Source: Streptomyces sp. NBC_01255
GTDB taxonomy: Bacteria > Actinomycetota > Actinomycetes > Streptomycetales > Streptomycetaceae
NCBI RefSeq assembly: GCF_036226445.1
Contig: NZ_CP108474.1
Coordinates: forward strand, 4,588,001-4,652,000
Direction: 5' to 3'
DNA: 64,000 nt
This document shows positions 53,344-62,386 of the stretch, in pieces. Under the pieces are notes generated by a model. The model ran no database searches, was not told the DNA's origin, and saw only the letters and a program-made list of their open reading frames with translations. Numbering within the stretch: the first letter of the stretch is position 1; each line of letters opens with the position of its first letter. The position numbers were made by a program, and so were the translations under genes.

Positions 53344-53945
53344 GAGTTCAGCTCGACGAAGGCCGCCGGGTCCGAGTCGTGGAAGAGGCGGTACCAGGCG
53401 TCCCGCTTGCCCTCGTACGCGCCGAGGCGGGCGAAGATCTCGCGGGCGAACGCGACCGGCTCCGTCGGGCCCGCCGTGATCAGGTCCCCGTCCCTCACCG
53501 CGTCCGCGTCGACGTAGTGGTCGCCGCCCTTGTAGCCGGTGGCGGCCAGGTAGAACGAGACGGCGCTCGTGTGCGGGCGGTCGTCGAGGAGGCCCTCCTT
53601 CGCCAGGCCCGCCGTGGCGCCGCAGATCGCGGCGACCGGCACGCCGGCGTCGAGGAAGGCGCGGGCCTTGGCCGTGAAGGGGGCGAGCTCGTCGCCCTCG
53701 TCGTACTTCTCGGCGCCCGGCAGGATCAGCAGGGCGCTGTCCTCGGGGCCGAGGTCGGCGAGCGCGAGGTCGGGGACGATCCGGATCCCGGCGATCGTCG
53801 TGACGGGCTCTCCGGCGACCGGGCCGACGGTCCGGATCGTGTAGCCGGCGCGGGCGAGCCAGGCCGTGGCGTGGCCCGTCTCCCAGTCGGCGAGGGTGTC
53901 GTAGACGGCGAGATGAACGGTCTTGGTGTCGCTCTCGTTTCCCAT
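53340..53945 (-). CDS. DJ-1/PfpI family protein
   Basis: The 201-residue protein has VHLAVYDTLADWETG, LLILPGAEKYDEG, then VAAICGATAGLAKEGLLDD with the nucleophile-elbow Cys, and LITAGPTEPVAFAREIF. The set matches the DJ-1/PfpI/ThiJ superfamily (glyoxalase, isonitrile hydratase or chaperone). The gene overlaps the MarR gene downstream. The promoter has two palindromes, one touching the start codon. Confidence 0.93.
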   Translation of the reverse strand: MGNESDTKTVHLAVYDTLADWETGHATAWLARAGYTIRTVGPVAGEPVTTIAGIRIVPDLALADLGPEDSALLILPGAEKYDEGDELAPFTAKARAFLDAGVPVAAICGATAGLAKEGLLDDRPHTSAVSFYLAATGYKGGDHYVDADAVRDGDLITAGPTEPVAFAREIFARLGAYEGKRDAWYRLFHDSDPAAFVELNS

Positions 53946-53979
53946 GACAGAAGACTGTCATGATGACAGCTTGCTGTCA
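53944..53979. promoter_or_regulatory. Two adjacent MarR-type operators
   Basis: ATGACAG-AAGA-CTGTCAT (53944-53961) and TGACAGC-TT-GCTGTCA (53964-53979) are perfect inverted repeats sharing TGACAG. The first overlaps the DJ-1 start codon. MarR proteins bind such palindromes to repress their own operon. Confidence 0.85.
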
Positions 53980-54121
53980 ATGAGGATGTGGGTTCATGTG
54001 GGTTCCTCCGAGACTCCGCCCCGGCGCGAAACGCGACGGAGCAAGATGTCGCGTCCGGCCCGGTCTCGGTGGACAAGATGGCCATGGCCCACCCCACCAG
54101 CGATTACTTACCCTCGACCGC

Positions 54122-55486
54122 ATGACCCCTCATGTCGCCGCACCCGATCCGCAGGCCGGCGCGGCCGTCAAGGCCGCCGACCGCGCGCACGTCTTCCACT
54201 CCTGGTCCGCCCAGGGTCTGATCGACCCGCTCGCCGTCGCCGGCGCCGAGGGTTCGTACTTCTGGGACTACGACGGAAACCGCTACCTCGACTTCACCAG
54301 CGGTCTCGTCTACACGAACATCGGCTACCAGCACCCCAAGGTCGTCGCCGCGATCCAGGAGCAGGCCGGGAAGCTGACCACCTTCGCGCCCGCCTTCGCC
54401 ATCGACGTCCGCTCCGAGGCCGCACGCCTCATCGCCGAGCGCACCCCGGGCGACCTGGACAAGATCTTCTTCACCAACGGCGGCGCCGAGGCCGTCGAGA
54501 ACGCCGTCCGCATGGCCCGGCTGCACACCGGCCGTACGAAGGTGCTCTCCGCCTACCGCTCGTACCACGGCGCCACCTCCACCGCGATCAACCTGACCGG
54601 TGACCCGCGCCGCTGGGCCTCCGACAACGGCTCCGCCGGCGTCGTGCGCTTCTGGGCGCCGTTCCTCTACCGCTCGCCCTTCTACGCCACCACCGAGGCG
54701 GAGGAGAGCGCGCGGGCCCTCCAGCACCTGGAGGACACGATCGCCTTCGAGGGTCCGGCGACGATCGCCGCGATCATCCTGGAGACCGTGCCCGGCACCG
54801 CCGGCATCATGACCCCGCCGCCCGGCTACCTCACCGGCGTCCGCGAGATCTGTGACAGGTACGGCATCGTCTTCATCCTCGACGAGGTCATGGCCGGCTT
54901 CGGCCGCACGGGCAAGTGGTTCGCCGCCGAGCACTTCGACGTCGTGCCCGACCTGATGACCTTCGCCAAGGGCGTGAACTCCGGCTACGTGCCGCTCGGC
55001 GGCGTCGCCATCAACGCCGAGATCGCCGCGACCTTCGACAAGCGGCCCTTCCCGGGCGGTCTGACCTACTCCGGTCACCCGCTGGCCTGCGCCGCCGCCG
55101 TCGCCACCATCCAGGTGATGGAGGACGAGAAGGTCGTCGAGAACGCCGCCCACATCGGCGAGAACGTCCTCGGTCCCGGCCTGCGCGAGCTCGCCGAGCG
55201 CCACCCGTCGGTCGGCGAGGTCCGCGGCATGGGCGTCTTCTGGGCGCTCGACCTGGTCAGGAACCGCGAGACGCGCGAGCCGCTCGTCCCGTACAACGCG
55301 GCCGGCGAGGCCGCCGCGCCGATGGCCGCCCTGGGCGCCGCGGCGAAGAAGAACGGCCTGTGGCCCTTCATCAACATGAACCGCACGCACGCCGTCCCCG
55401 CCTGCAACGTCTCCGAGGCGGAGGTCAAGGAGGGCCTGGCGGCCCTGGACGCGGCGCTCTCGGTGGCCGACGAGTACACCGCGTAA
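54122..55486 (+). CDS. Class III aminotransferase
   Basis: The 454-residue PLP enzyme has YFWDYDGNRYLDFTSGLVYTN, FFTNGGAEAVENAVRMAR (cofactor phosphate), AYRSYHGATSTAINLTGD, FILDEVMAGFGRTG (cofactor Asp) and LMTFAKGVNSGYVPLGG with the Schiff-base Lys. It matches class III omega-aminotransferases (aspartate aminotransferase-superfamily annotation is common). Substrate is not clear. A GntR gene follows 79 bp downstream, so it may regulate it. Confidence 0.94.
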   Translation: MTPHVAAPDPQAGAAVKAADRAHVFHSWSAQGLIDPLAVAGAEGSYFWDYDGNRYLDFTSGLVYTNIGYQHPKVVAAIQEQAGKLTTFAPAFAIDVRSEAARLIAERTPGDLDKIFFTNGGAEAVENAVRMARLHTGRTKVLSAYRSYHGATSTAINLTGDPRRWASDNGSAGVVRFWAPFLYRSPFYATTEAEESARALQHLEDTIAFEGPATIAAIILETVPGTAGIMTPPPGYLTGVREICDRYGIVFILDEVMAGFGRTGKWFAAEHFDVVPDLMTFAKGVNSGYVPLGGVAINAEIAATFDKRPFPGGLTYSGHPLACAAAVATIQVMEDEKVVENAAHIGENVLGPGLRELAERHPSVGEVRGMGVFWALDLVRNRETREPLVPYNAAGEAAAPMAALGAAAKKNGLWPFINMNRTHAVPACNVSEAEVKEGLAALDAALSVADEYTA

Positions 55487-55565
55487 GCGCGTAGCCAAGG
55501 CGATACGGGGAGGTTCCCTCCGTTTGGACTAGGGTGTCCGAAGCCGGACGGAGGGGACCGACCAC

Positions 55566-56273
55566 ATGCCCGCGAGCGGAGCTGTCACCCGCAACACCTT
55601 GCGACAGCAGATCGCGGACGCGCTGCGTGACGAGGTGCTCGCGGGCCGTCTCCAGCCGGGCGAGGAATTCACCGTCAAGCAGATCGCCGAGCAGTACGGC
55701 GTGTCCGCGACGCCCGTACGGGAAGCCCTCGTCGACCTCTGCGCGCAGGGGCTCCTCGACTCCGATCAGCACCGCGGCTTCCGCGTCCACCAGTACTCGG
55801 TCGACGACTACCGGCGGATGGTCGAGGCCCGGATGCTCGTCGTCGACGGCATCTTCCGCCGCGACGCCGCCCTCGTGCCGCCCCGCTCCGCGGCCACCGA
55901 ACCCGACCTCGGGATCGGCGTCGCACTCGTCTCCATACGGCGCAGGGGCGAGGCCGCGGCCCGCGCCGCCCGCGCCGGGGACCTGGACGTCCTCATCGGG
56001 TACGACATCCGCTACTGGCGCGAACTGGCCCGCCTCGTCGCCTCGAACGACTACATCGCCGACTTCCTGCACCGGCTCCGCGTCCAGGCCTGGGTCTTCT
56101 CCGTGCCCTACCTGCGCTCCGAGCGGGAGATGCACGGCTGGCTGTGGAGCGGACACGTCGACCTGGTGGACGCGGTCACGCGCGGCGACGCGGAGGCGGC
56201 CGTCGCGGTCGTACGGGACTACAACACGCACTCGCTGGACTGGGCTGACCGGTTGGAGAGCCGCGCGCGCTGA
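55566..56273 (+). CDS. GntR-family transcriptional regulator
   Basis: The 235-residue protein has the GntR winged helix (LRQQIADALRDEVLAGRLQPGEEF, then IAEQYGVSATPVREALVDL, then wing HRGFRVHQYS) and an all-helical C-terminus as in FCD-like subfamilies (WLWSGHVDLVDAVTRGDAEAAV). It probably binds a small metabolite. It follows the aminotransferase on the same strand. Confidence 0.93.
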   Translation: MPASGAVTRNTLRQQIADALRDEVLAGRLQPGEEFTVKQIAEQYGVSATPVREALVDLCAQGLLDSDQHRGFRVHQYSVDDYRRMVEARMLVVDGIFRRDAALVPPRSAATEPDLGIGVALVSIRRRGEAAARAARAGDLDVLIGYDIRYWRELARLVASNDYIADFLHRLRVQAWVFSVPYLRSEREMHGWLWSGHVDLVDAVTRGDAEAAVAVVRDYNTHSLDWADRLESRAR

Positions 56274-56398
56274 GGGGATCCCCAGGGTGGGGGCCGGGTT
56301 GAGGCGGTGCCTCCCGGGGCAGTTCCTGAGCGGGTGGGCGTCGTCGGCCGTGCCGACTACCCTGGCCGTCCCTGCAACTGACGGAGAGCGAGCCTCCC

Positions 56399-57049
56399 TT
56401 GGCCTGTGACCTGTGGCTGGTCCCCCTTGTCGACCTGCTGTGCCACAGCCCCGACAACCCCTTCGCCGAAGAGATAGCGGCCTACGACGCCGTGCTGAGC
56501 GCGTCCGGCCTGCCGACCGTGCCCGTCTACGCGTACATGCCGGGGCTCTCCGGCGACGTCGCCCCGATCGCGGGCTTCGACTACGAGGCCCTGCACTTCC
56601 TGCGCCGCGCGTACCTCCTCCAGGTGTGCGGGCTGCCGGTCGAGCCGGTCGGCGCGCTCGGCGGGGACTACGAACAGCTCCTGGAGATGTTCGAGTCGAC
56701 CGCCCAGCAGTCGCACCTGGTCTGGCACTACGACCACGCGGGCTCGTACGTGCCCGTCGACTTCCCGGCGCCGCTCTCCAGCGACGAGCTCCTGGAGCGG
56801 GGCGGCCCGCTCGGCTCCTCGTACGGGCTGCTGCGGGAGCTCGAGTTCGTGGCGCCCTCGATCGGCATCGACCCGATGAACCCGCCGGCGATGCCGGTGC
56901 CGCCGGAGCGGCCGACCTCCCTGGAGGAGCCGGCCGGACCGATTCCGTACGACGACAGTCCCTTCGCGCGGGAGCGTCACGTGTGGCTGGGGCTGCACGC
57001 GGCGGCGACCAGGAGCCTCGCACAGGGCTCGATGATCATCCTGAGCTAG
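56399..57049 (+). CDS. Hypothetical protein
   Basis: A 216-residue protein starting at TTG 56399 (GGAG-like purines ~10 bases upstream; the start is not certain). It reads CDLWLVPLVDLLCHSPDNPF, YAYMPGLSGDVAPIAGFDY, YLLQVCGLPVEPVGALGG, YDHAGSYVPVDFPAPL and RHVWLGLHAAATRSLAQGSM. The pattern is a soluble alpha/beta protein seen in actinobacteria; no known motif. Confidence 0.75.
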   Translation: MACDLWLVPLVDLLCHSPDNPFAEEIAAYDAVLSASGLPTVPVYAYMPGLSGDVAPIAGFDYEALHFLRRAYLLQVCGLPVEPVGALGGDYEQLLEMFESTAQQSHLVWHYDHAGSYVPVDFPAPLSSDELLERGGPLGSSYGLLRELEFVAPSIGIDPMNPPAMPVPPERPTSLEEPAGPIPYDDSPFARERHVWLGLHAAATRSLAQGSMIILS

Positions 57050-57114
57050 GGCCGGACAGGCCCTGGGGCGCCGATCCACCGGACAGGCCCCGGCCCCCGC
57101 GCGGGCGCCCCCGT

Positions 57115-57152
57115 CGGCCCCCTCCGGAGGCTCAGCGAGCCTCCGGGGGCCG
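57115..57152. terminator. Terminator overlapping the end of the SLATT gene
   Basis: CGGCCCCC-TCC-GGAGGCT pairs with AGCCTCCGGGGGCCG, a 15-bp stem with a three-base bulge. It lies between two convergent genes; the SLATT stop (57132) is in the loop. Confidence 0.7.
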
Positions 57153-57872
57153 CTGGCGCGGCATGTTCGGCCGGGTGCCGGGCGGCAGCGGGAAGCGGCC
57201 CGACGGGTGCGAGCTCTCCGCGCGCGCGGGCACCACGCCCACCGACTGGAGCATGAGCGGCGCCGGGCCCGAGCGGAACTCGACCATCCAGTCCGCGGTC
57301 TCCGCCCGTACGAGCTCGGTCACGTCCTCCGAGAAGCGGCGCAGCACGCCGAGACATCGCTCGGCCGCCTCGCTCGCCGTGCCCTCCGTGGGCCCCAGGA
57401 CCTCCCGGACGCTCTCCGATGCCCAGTCGAACTGCAGGGCCTGGAGACGGCGCTGCACGGCCTGTGCCGTCGCCACGTCCCTTATCCAGCCGGACGTCAG
57501 CCCGAAGTACCGGTCGCAGGCCAGGCAGGCCGCGCCGATCAGCAGCGACAGATAGCCCCAGCCGGCCGCGCCCTCGGCCGCCCCGGTCAGGTCGAGCAGC
57601 GGCAGCGCGGCGCCCGCGATCACCCCGGCGGCGGTGCCCACCCGCAGGATCCGGGCGCAGCGGCGCTTCCAGACGCGGTCGGAGAGGTACCACTCCGCCG
57701 TGCGCAGGGCGTTCGACTCGACCCAGCGGTACAGCTCGTCGAGCCGCTCGGCGGGCTCGCCCCAGTCGCCCAGGGGGAACGGCGTACCGGTGAGATCGCG
57801 GTCCGGCCGCTCTGTGTCTTCCGCGTTCTCCCCGGGCTGCCCCGGTGGCTGCATGTCCGGCTGCTGGCTCAC
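57132..57872 (-). CDS. SLATT-domain two-TM protein
   Basis: A 246-residue protein. The N-terminal 45 residues are disordered and acidic. Then RLDELYRWVESNALRTAEWY and SDRVWKRRCARILRVGTA lead to two membrane helices (GVIAGAALPLLDL and GYLSLLIGAACLA) and a helical cytosolic tail (VQRRLQALQFDWASESVREVLG). This is the SLATT layout (SMODS- and SLOG-associating 2TM effector), predicted as a pore-forming effector in nucleotide-signalling defence systems. No SMODS or SLOG gene is adjacent. Confidence 0.83.
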   Translation of the reverse strand: MSQQPDMQPPGQPGENAEDTERPDRDLTGTPFPLGDWGEPAERLDELYRWVESNALRTAEWYLSDRVWKRRCARILRVGTAAGVIAGAALPLLDLTGAAEGAAGWGYLSLLIGAACLACDRYFGLTSGWIRDVATAQAVQRRLQALQFDWASESVREVLGPTEGTASEAAERCLGVLRRFSEDVTELVRAETADWMVEFRSGPAPLMLQSVGVVPARAESSHPSGRFPLPPGTRPNMPRQRPPEAR

Positions 57873-58124
57873 CGGGGGACTCCTCTGTTCAGCTCAGCGC
57901 GCGTGTCCTTCTGTGACGTGCGGTGCACGTGGTGCCTGCCCTTCCTACCGCCGAATGGTGGGCGGCGGACCCGGAATCCCGGGTTTTCCGCCCGCAAGAG
58001 GGTGTTGATCAGGTAGAGAAGCCCGCAGTTTCTCACTCGAAAGAGTGATGGAGGCAGGGCGGGCGGCGACCACGTAGGCTCGGGCGTACCCGACATACGG
58101 ACGTACCGAACCTCAGGAGTGACC

Positions 58125-58460
58125 GTGATTCCCGGTGGTGGCCAGCCCGACATGCAGCAGCTTCTCCTCCAGGCCCAGAAGATGCAGCAGGACCTCGCCC
58201 GCGCCCAGGACGAGCTGGCCAGGACCGAGGTCGAGGGCCAGGCCGGCGGCGGCCTGGTCAAGGCCACCATCACCGGCTCCGGCGAGCTGCGCGGCCTCGT
58301 GATCGACCCCAAGGCGGTCGACCCGGAGGACACGGAGACGCTCGCCGACCTGATCGTGGCCGCCGTGCACGCGGCCAACGAGAACGCGCAGCAGCTCCAG
58401 CAGACGAAGCTGGGCCCGCTGGCGCAGGGCCTGGGCGGCATGCCGGGCCTCGGCTTCTGA
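58125..58460 (+). CDS. YbaB/EbfC nucleoid-associated protein
   Basis: The 111-residue protein has [22 protein letters not shown], then [20 protein letters not shown] and [21 protein letters not shown], the YbaB pattern (DNA-binding dimer). GTG 58125 is preferred with AGGAG (58115-58119) five bases upstream. It is directly before recR, the usual partner in bacteria. Confidence 0.96.
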   Translation: MIPGGGQPDMQQLLLQAQKMQQDLARAQDELARTEVEGQAGGGLVKATITGSGELRGLVIDPKAVDPEDTETLADLIVAAVHAANENAQQLQQTKLGPLAQGLGGMPGLGF

Positions 58461-58531
58461 GCCGTACATCTTCAAAGGTGGCATTCCAGCCACTACCGTA
58501 AGAATCAAGCACCCCCGAGAAGGGCGTTCCG

Positions 58532-59131
58532 TTGTACGAAGGCGTGGTTCAGGACCTCATCGACGAACTGGGCAGGCTGCCCGGCGTCGGTCCCAAGAGC
58601 GCGCAGCGGATCGCCTTCCACATCCTCCAGGCCGAGCCCACCGACGTACGGCGGCTGGCGCACGCGCTCCTGGAGGTCAAGGACAAGGTCCGGTTCTGCG
58701 CGGTCTGCGGCAACGTGGCACAGCAGGAGCAGTGCAACATCTGCCGGGATCCGCGGCGCGACCTGACCGTCATCTGCGTGGTCGAGGAACCGAAGGACGT
58801 CGTCGCGATCGAGCGGACGCGCGAGTTCCGGGGGCGGTACCACGTCCTCGGCGGCGCGATCAGCCCGATCGAGGGCGTCGGCCCGGACGACCTGCGCATC
58901 CGGGAGCTCCTCGCGCGGCTCGCGGACGGCGCGGTCACGGAACTGATCCTCGCCACCGACCCGAACCTGGAGGGCGAGGCCACCGCGACGTACCTGGCGC
59001 GGATGATCAAGCCCATGGGCCTGAGGGTGACCCGGCTCGCGAGCGGGCTCCCGGTCGGCGGCGACCTGGAGTACGCCGACGAGGTGACCCTCGGCCGCGC
59101 CTTCGAGGGGCGGCGACTGCTAGATGTATGA
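58532..59131 (+). CDS. recR: Recombination mediator RecR
   Basis: The 199-residue protein has the HhH ([20 protein letters not shown]), the C4 zinc ([16 protein letters not shown]) and Toprim ([29 protein letters not shown]) blocks. It helps load RecA on SSB-coated ssDNA. TTG 58532 is the start, with GAGAAGG upstream. Confidence 0.97.
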   Translation: MYEGVVQDLIDELGRLPGVGPKSAQRIAFHILQAEPTDVRRLAHALLEVKDKVRFCAVCGNVAQQEQCNICRDPRRDLTVICVVEEPKDVVAIERTREFRGRYHVLGGAISPIEGVGPDDLRIRELLARLADGAVTELILATDPNLEGEATATYLARMIKPMGLRVTRLASGLPVGGDLEYADEVTLGRAFEGRRLLDV

Positions 59132-59175
59132 CGAGGACCGAGCCCACGCAGGTGCGCCCCGAGGAAGGCTGCTCG

Positions 59176-59838
59176 ATGTCTGACGCCACGCTCCACTCCG
59201 TCACGCAGGACCCCGACGACTTCGCGGTCCAGATCGCCGACTCGATCGAGAGCTTCATCGTCGCGACCACCGAGGTCGCCAAGGGCGACGAGCCGGACAG
59301 CGCGGTCCCGTTCATGCTCCTGGAGCTCTCGCAGCTGCTGCTCGCGGGCGGGCGGCTCGGCGCGCACGAGGACATCGTTCCCGACGAGCGGTACGAGCCG
59401 GACACGGGTCCGGAGCCGGACGTCGACGACCTGCGCGAGCGGTTCGCCGTGATGCTGGACCCGGTCGACGTCTTCTCCGAGGTCTTCGACCCGTACGAGC
59501 CGCGCAAGGCCCCGGTCCCGGCGCGGATCTCCGACAACCTCGCCGACATCGTCACCGACCTCCGGCACGGCCTCGCGCACTACCGCGCGGGCCGCACCAG
59601 CGAGGCGCTGTGGTGGTGGCAGTTCTCGTACTTCTCCAACTGGGGCCCGACCGCCTCGGCGACCCTCCGCGCCCTCCAGTCCCTCGTCGCCCACGTCCGC
59701 CTCGACCAGCCCCTGGCCGAGCTGGACGGCCTCGACACGGACGAGGACCTGGCGGAGGAGGAGCTCGCGGAGGAGGCGGGGCGCGTGATGCTGGAGGAGA
59801 TCGCGGCGCCGCTGGGCCTGCGGTCGGTCAGGAAGTAG
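59176..59838 (+). CDS. DUF5063 family protein
   Basis: A 220-residue acidic protein: DDFAVQIADSIESFIVATTEVA, VPFMLLELSQLLLAGGRLGA, DVFSEVFDPYEP, LTDLRHGLAHY-like block and EALWWWQFSYFSNWGPTASAT. It matches DUF5063, an actinobacterial family next to recR in many genomes, with no known role. ATG 59176 follows GAGGAAGG. Confidence 0.87.
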   Translation: MSDATLHSVTQDPDDFAVQIADSIESFIVATTEVAKGDEPDSAVPFMLLELSQLLLAGGRLGAHEDIVPDERYEPDTGPEPDVDDLRERFAVMLDPVDVFSEVFDPYEPRKAPVPARISDNLADIVTDLRHGLAHYRAGRTSEALWWWQFSYFSNWGPTASATLRALQSLVAHVRLDQPLAELDGLDTDEDLAEEELAEEAGRVMLEEIAAPLGLRSVRK

Positions 59839-59983
59839 CGGACCTCCGGCCGCGCGGGATCCGGCCCGAGGGCTGCTCCGCGACGGCCGGAACGTCCTCG
59901 GCGAGGGCGGGTTGCCGGACATCGTCCGACAACTCGCCGATGAACAGCTGCCGTCGGACGGCTGACTCCCCCATCATGGCCCC

Positions 59984-60379
59984 ATGGCAGCCACCACACC
60001 CTCAAAGGCCTTGCTCCGGAGCGGAATCTGCGTCGCCGGAACCGGCGTGGGCGCCCTGCTCGCCGTAGCCGTCTCCGACCTCGGCAAGGCGGACCAGATC
60101 GCCAGTGTCACCGGAGCCGTGCTCGCCCTCGCCGGGCTCGGGCTCTCCCTGTGGGCGCAGTTCGGGCGTTCCGGCGGTGTGGAGGCCGCGGGAAGCCGCG
60201 CCGTCGCCGCCGGCGGGAGCATCGGGGTCGCCGTCACCGGTGACGGGGCGCAGGCCCCGCCCGCCCCGCCCGCCATGCCGGCCGGCGGGCCCACCGCAGC
60301 GGGCCCCGTCACCGCCTCCGGTGACCGGTCCGTCGCGGCGGGCGGTGACATCGGCTCCGTATCGACCGGCGACGCGTGA
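59984..60379 (+). CDS. Two-TM protein with C-terminal motif shared with the next NTPase
   Basis: A 131-residue protein. Two membrane helices (GICVAGTGVGALLAVAVSDL and IASVTGAVLALAGLGLSLW) are followed by a cytosolic tail with two copies of the motif: AAGSRAVAAGGSIGVAVTGD (residues ~68-87) and ASGDRSVAAGGDIGSVSTGD (C-terminus). The next gene overlaps by four bases (GTGA) and starts with a third copy. This is the effector-plus-STAND layout of amyloid-signalling pairs; the two helices could act as a pore. Confidence 0.82.
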   Translation: MAATTPSKALLRSGICVAGTGVGALLAVAVSDLGKADQIASVTGAVLALAGLGLSLWAQFGRSGGVEAAGSRAVAAGGSIGVAVTGDGAQAPPAPPAMPAGGPTAAGPVTASGDRSVAAGGDIGSVSTGDA

Positions 60380-60453
60380 GCGGGGGCGTCTCCGCCTCGG
60401 GGGACCGGGCCGTCGCGGCCGGTGGGGACATCGGTTGGGTGCACACCGGCGAC
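60185..60453 (+). repeat. Three 60-bp motif copies bridging two genes
   Basis: 60-bp copies at 60185-60244, 60314-60373 and 60394-60453 encode 20-residue versions of (A)SGDRxVAAGGDIGxVxTGD. Copies 2 and 3 share 17 of 20 residues. Copy 2 is the end of the two-TM protein and copy 3 the start of the NTPase. Confidence 0.9.
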
Positions 60454-62271
60454 CGCGTGACCACGCTGCCGCCGGAGGCCCTCGGGCCCGTGGTCTGCCC
60501 GCCCGGACTCGTCAGCGTGCCCCGCAAGGCCGCCCACTTCGTGGGGCGCGGCGAGGAGGGCGACCTGCTCGACCGGGAGGCGGAGACCGTCGTGATCTGC
60601 GGCCTCGGCGGGGTCGGCAAGTCCTCGCTCGCCGCCCGCTGGGCCCTCCGGCAGGCGGCGCACCGCAACCCCGTCTGGTGGATCACCGCCGAGAGCCGCG
60701 CCGACGTGGACGCCGGGCTCGCGGACCTCGCCGTCGCGATGCAGCCCGCGCTGATCGGCATACTCCCGCAAGAGGCCCTGCGCGAGCGGGCCTTGCAGTG
60801 GCTGTCGGCCCACGACGGCTGGCTGCTCGTCCTCGACAACGTCACCGACCCCGGGGACGTGGCGGGCCTCCTGGCCCGGACCGGCCGGGGGAGGATCGTC
60901 GTCACGAGCCGGACGACGGACGCCTGGTACGGGATCGGGCGGGTCGTCACGCTGCCCGTCCTGCCGGCCGCCGAAGCCGTCGAGCTGTTCACCCGCGTCG
61001 CCACCCACGCAGGCCCCCGCGACACCACCGGCGCCGAGCGGCTCTGCGAGACCCTCGGGCAGCTGCCGCTGGCCGTCGAGATCGCCGCCGCGTACTGCGG
61101 CCGCACGGCCACGCCCCCGCTCGCCTACCTGGCGGAGCTGGGCCGGAGCGGCGGCCCCGGCAACGCGGAGGAGGCCGTCGCCCGGACCCTGCGCGTCACG
61201 CTCGACCGGCTCGACGCCTCCAATCCACTCGCGGGGGCCGTCCTGGGGCTGCTCGCGTGGTTCGCCCCCGACCGGATTCCTGCGCTGCTCCTGCCGTCGA
61301 TGCCCGGCGTCCGCGAGGCGCTCGGGGAGCTGGCCGCGCACAGCATGGTCACGCTCCACGAGGACGGGTCGGTGTCGGTGCACCGGCTGGTGCAGGCGGT
61401 GGCCCGGCGGGCGGACCCGGAGGACCCGTACCGGGCTCCGCGGGTGATAGCGCAGGCCCGGCTGGTCGCGGAGGGGGCGCTCGGCCGTGCCGTACCGCTG
61501 AACAGCGGGGATCCGGTCCACTGGGAGACGTGGCGCGGGCTGATGCCGCACATCGAATCGTTTCTGCGGTACGCCGACCCCGCGGAGGACGGCAAGGCGC
61601 TGCTGGTGACGCTGGCCGTCGCGGGCGCCTATCTGAGCCTGAACGGGCTGCCCGAGGCGGCGGTGGGCATGTACGAGCGGGCGCTGACCGGCTCCGAGCG
61701 GCTGCTCGGCCCGGACGATCCGTTCACCCTCGGGATGCGTGGCGCGCTGGCCGAGTGCCTCGCCTCGTCGGGACGCCCGGAGGAGGCGATCGAGCGGGCG
61801 GCCGAGCTGGTGCGGAGGACGACCGAGGTCCTCGGGGCCGACCACAGGGACACGCTCCTGACGCGGGCCAGCCTCGCGCAGGCCCACCTGCACGCCGGGC
61901 TGCTCCGCGAGGCGGCCACTCTCCAGGCGAGCGTGCTCGAGGACATGGTCCGCGTGCTGGGCGTGAAGTGCCGGGAGACGCTGGTGGCGTTCGTCGATCT
62001 CGCCGGGATGTACCAGGCCGCGCACCGGACCCGCGAGGCCGTGGCGGTCTGCGCTTATGCGACGGCCGAGCTGCGGACGCTCCTCGGCGAGGAGCATCTG
62101 GAGGCCCTGAGCGCCCGGATCAATCTGGCCGGTGTGTACGCGAGCGCCGGGGTGACCGACCGGGCCCGGGCCGACTACCGGGAACTGCTGCCCGTCTGCG
62201 TACGCGTGCTCGGGGAGCACCACCCCTACACGGTGCTCGTGGAGGATGCCCTCGCGGAGCTGCCCGAGTGA
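60376..62271 (+). CDS. STAND (NB-ARC/TPR) NTPase
   Basis: The 631-residue protein starts with motif copy 3 (residues ~6-25), then an NB-ARC domain with P-loop GLGGVGKSS (76-84), Walker B LLVLDNVTD and LPLAVEIAAAY (GLPLA-like). From residue ~410 come several kinesin-light-chain-type TPRs (AGAYLSLNGLPEAAVGMYERAL, SLAQAHLHAGLLREAATLQ, INLAGVYASAGVTDRARADY). STAND proteins oligomerise on sensing a trigger; the motif would recruit the upstream membrane protein. GTG 60376 overlaps that gene's stop. Confidence 0.92.
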   Translation: MSGGVSASGDRAVAAGGDIGWVHTGDRVTTLPPEALGPVVCPPGLVSVPRKAAHFVGRGEEGDLLDREAETVVICGLGGVGKSSLAARWALRQAAHRNPVWWITAESRADVDAGLADLAVAMQPALIGILPQEALRERALQWLSAHDGWLLVLDNVTDPGDVAGLLARTGRGRIVVTSRTTDAWYGIGRVVTLPVLPAAEAVELFTRVATHAGPRDTTGAERLCETLGQLPLAVEIAAAYCGRTATPPLAYLAELGRSGGPGNAEEAVARTLRVTLDRLDASNPLAGAVLGLLAWFAPDRIPALLLPSMPGVREALGELAAHSMVTLHEDGSVSVHRLVQAVARRADPEDPYRAPRVIAQARLVAEGALGRAVPLNSGDPVHWETWRGLMPHIESFLRYADPAEDGKALLVTLAVAGAYLSLNGLPEAAVGMYERALTGSERLLGPDDPFTLGMRGALAECLASSGRPEEAIERAAELVRRTTEVLGADHRDTLLTRASLAQAHLHAGLLREAATLQASVLEDMVRVLGVKCRETLVAFVDLAGMYQAAHRTREAVAVCAYATAELRTLLGEEHLEALSARINLAGVYASAGVTDRARADYRELLPVCVRVLGEHHPYTVLVEDALAELPE

Positions 62272-62386
62272 TCACTCTCTGAGCGGCGCGTCTCAGCATC
62301 CGATATCACGCTGGCGTTCCCGGGCCGCTCGTTAGACTGAGCCGATCGCAGCGCCGGCTGCGGCACACATTGAGCGAGGAGCGCAC

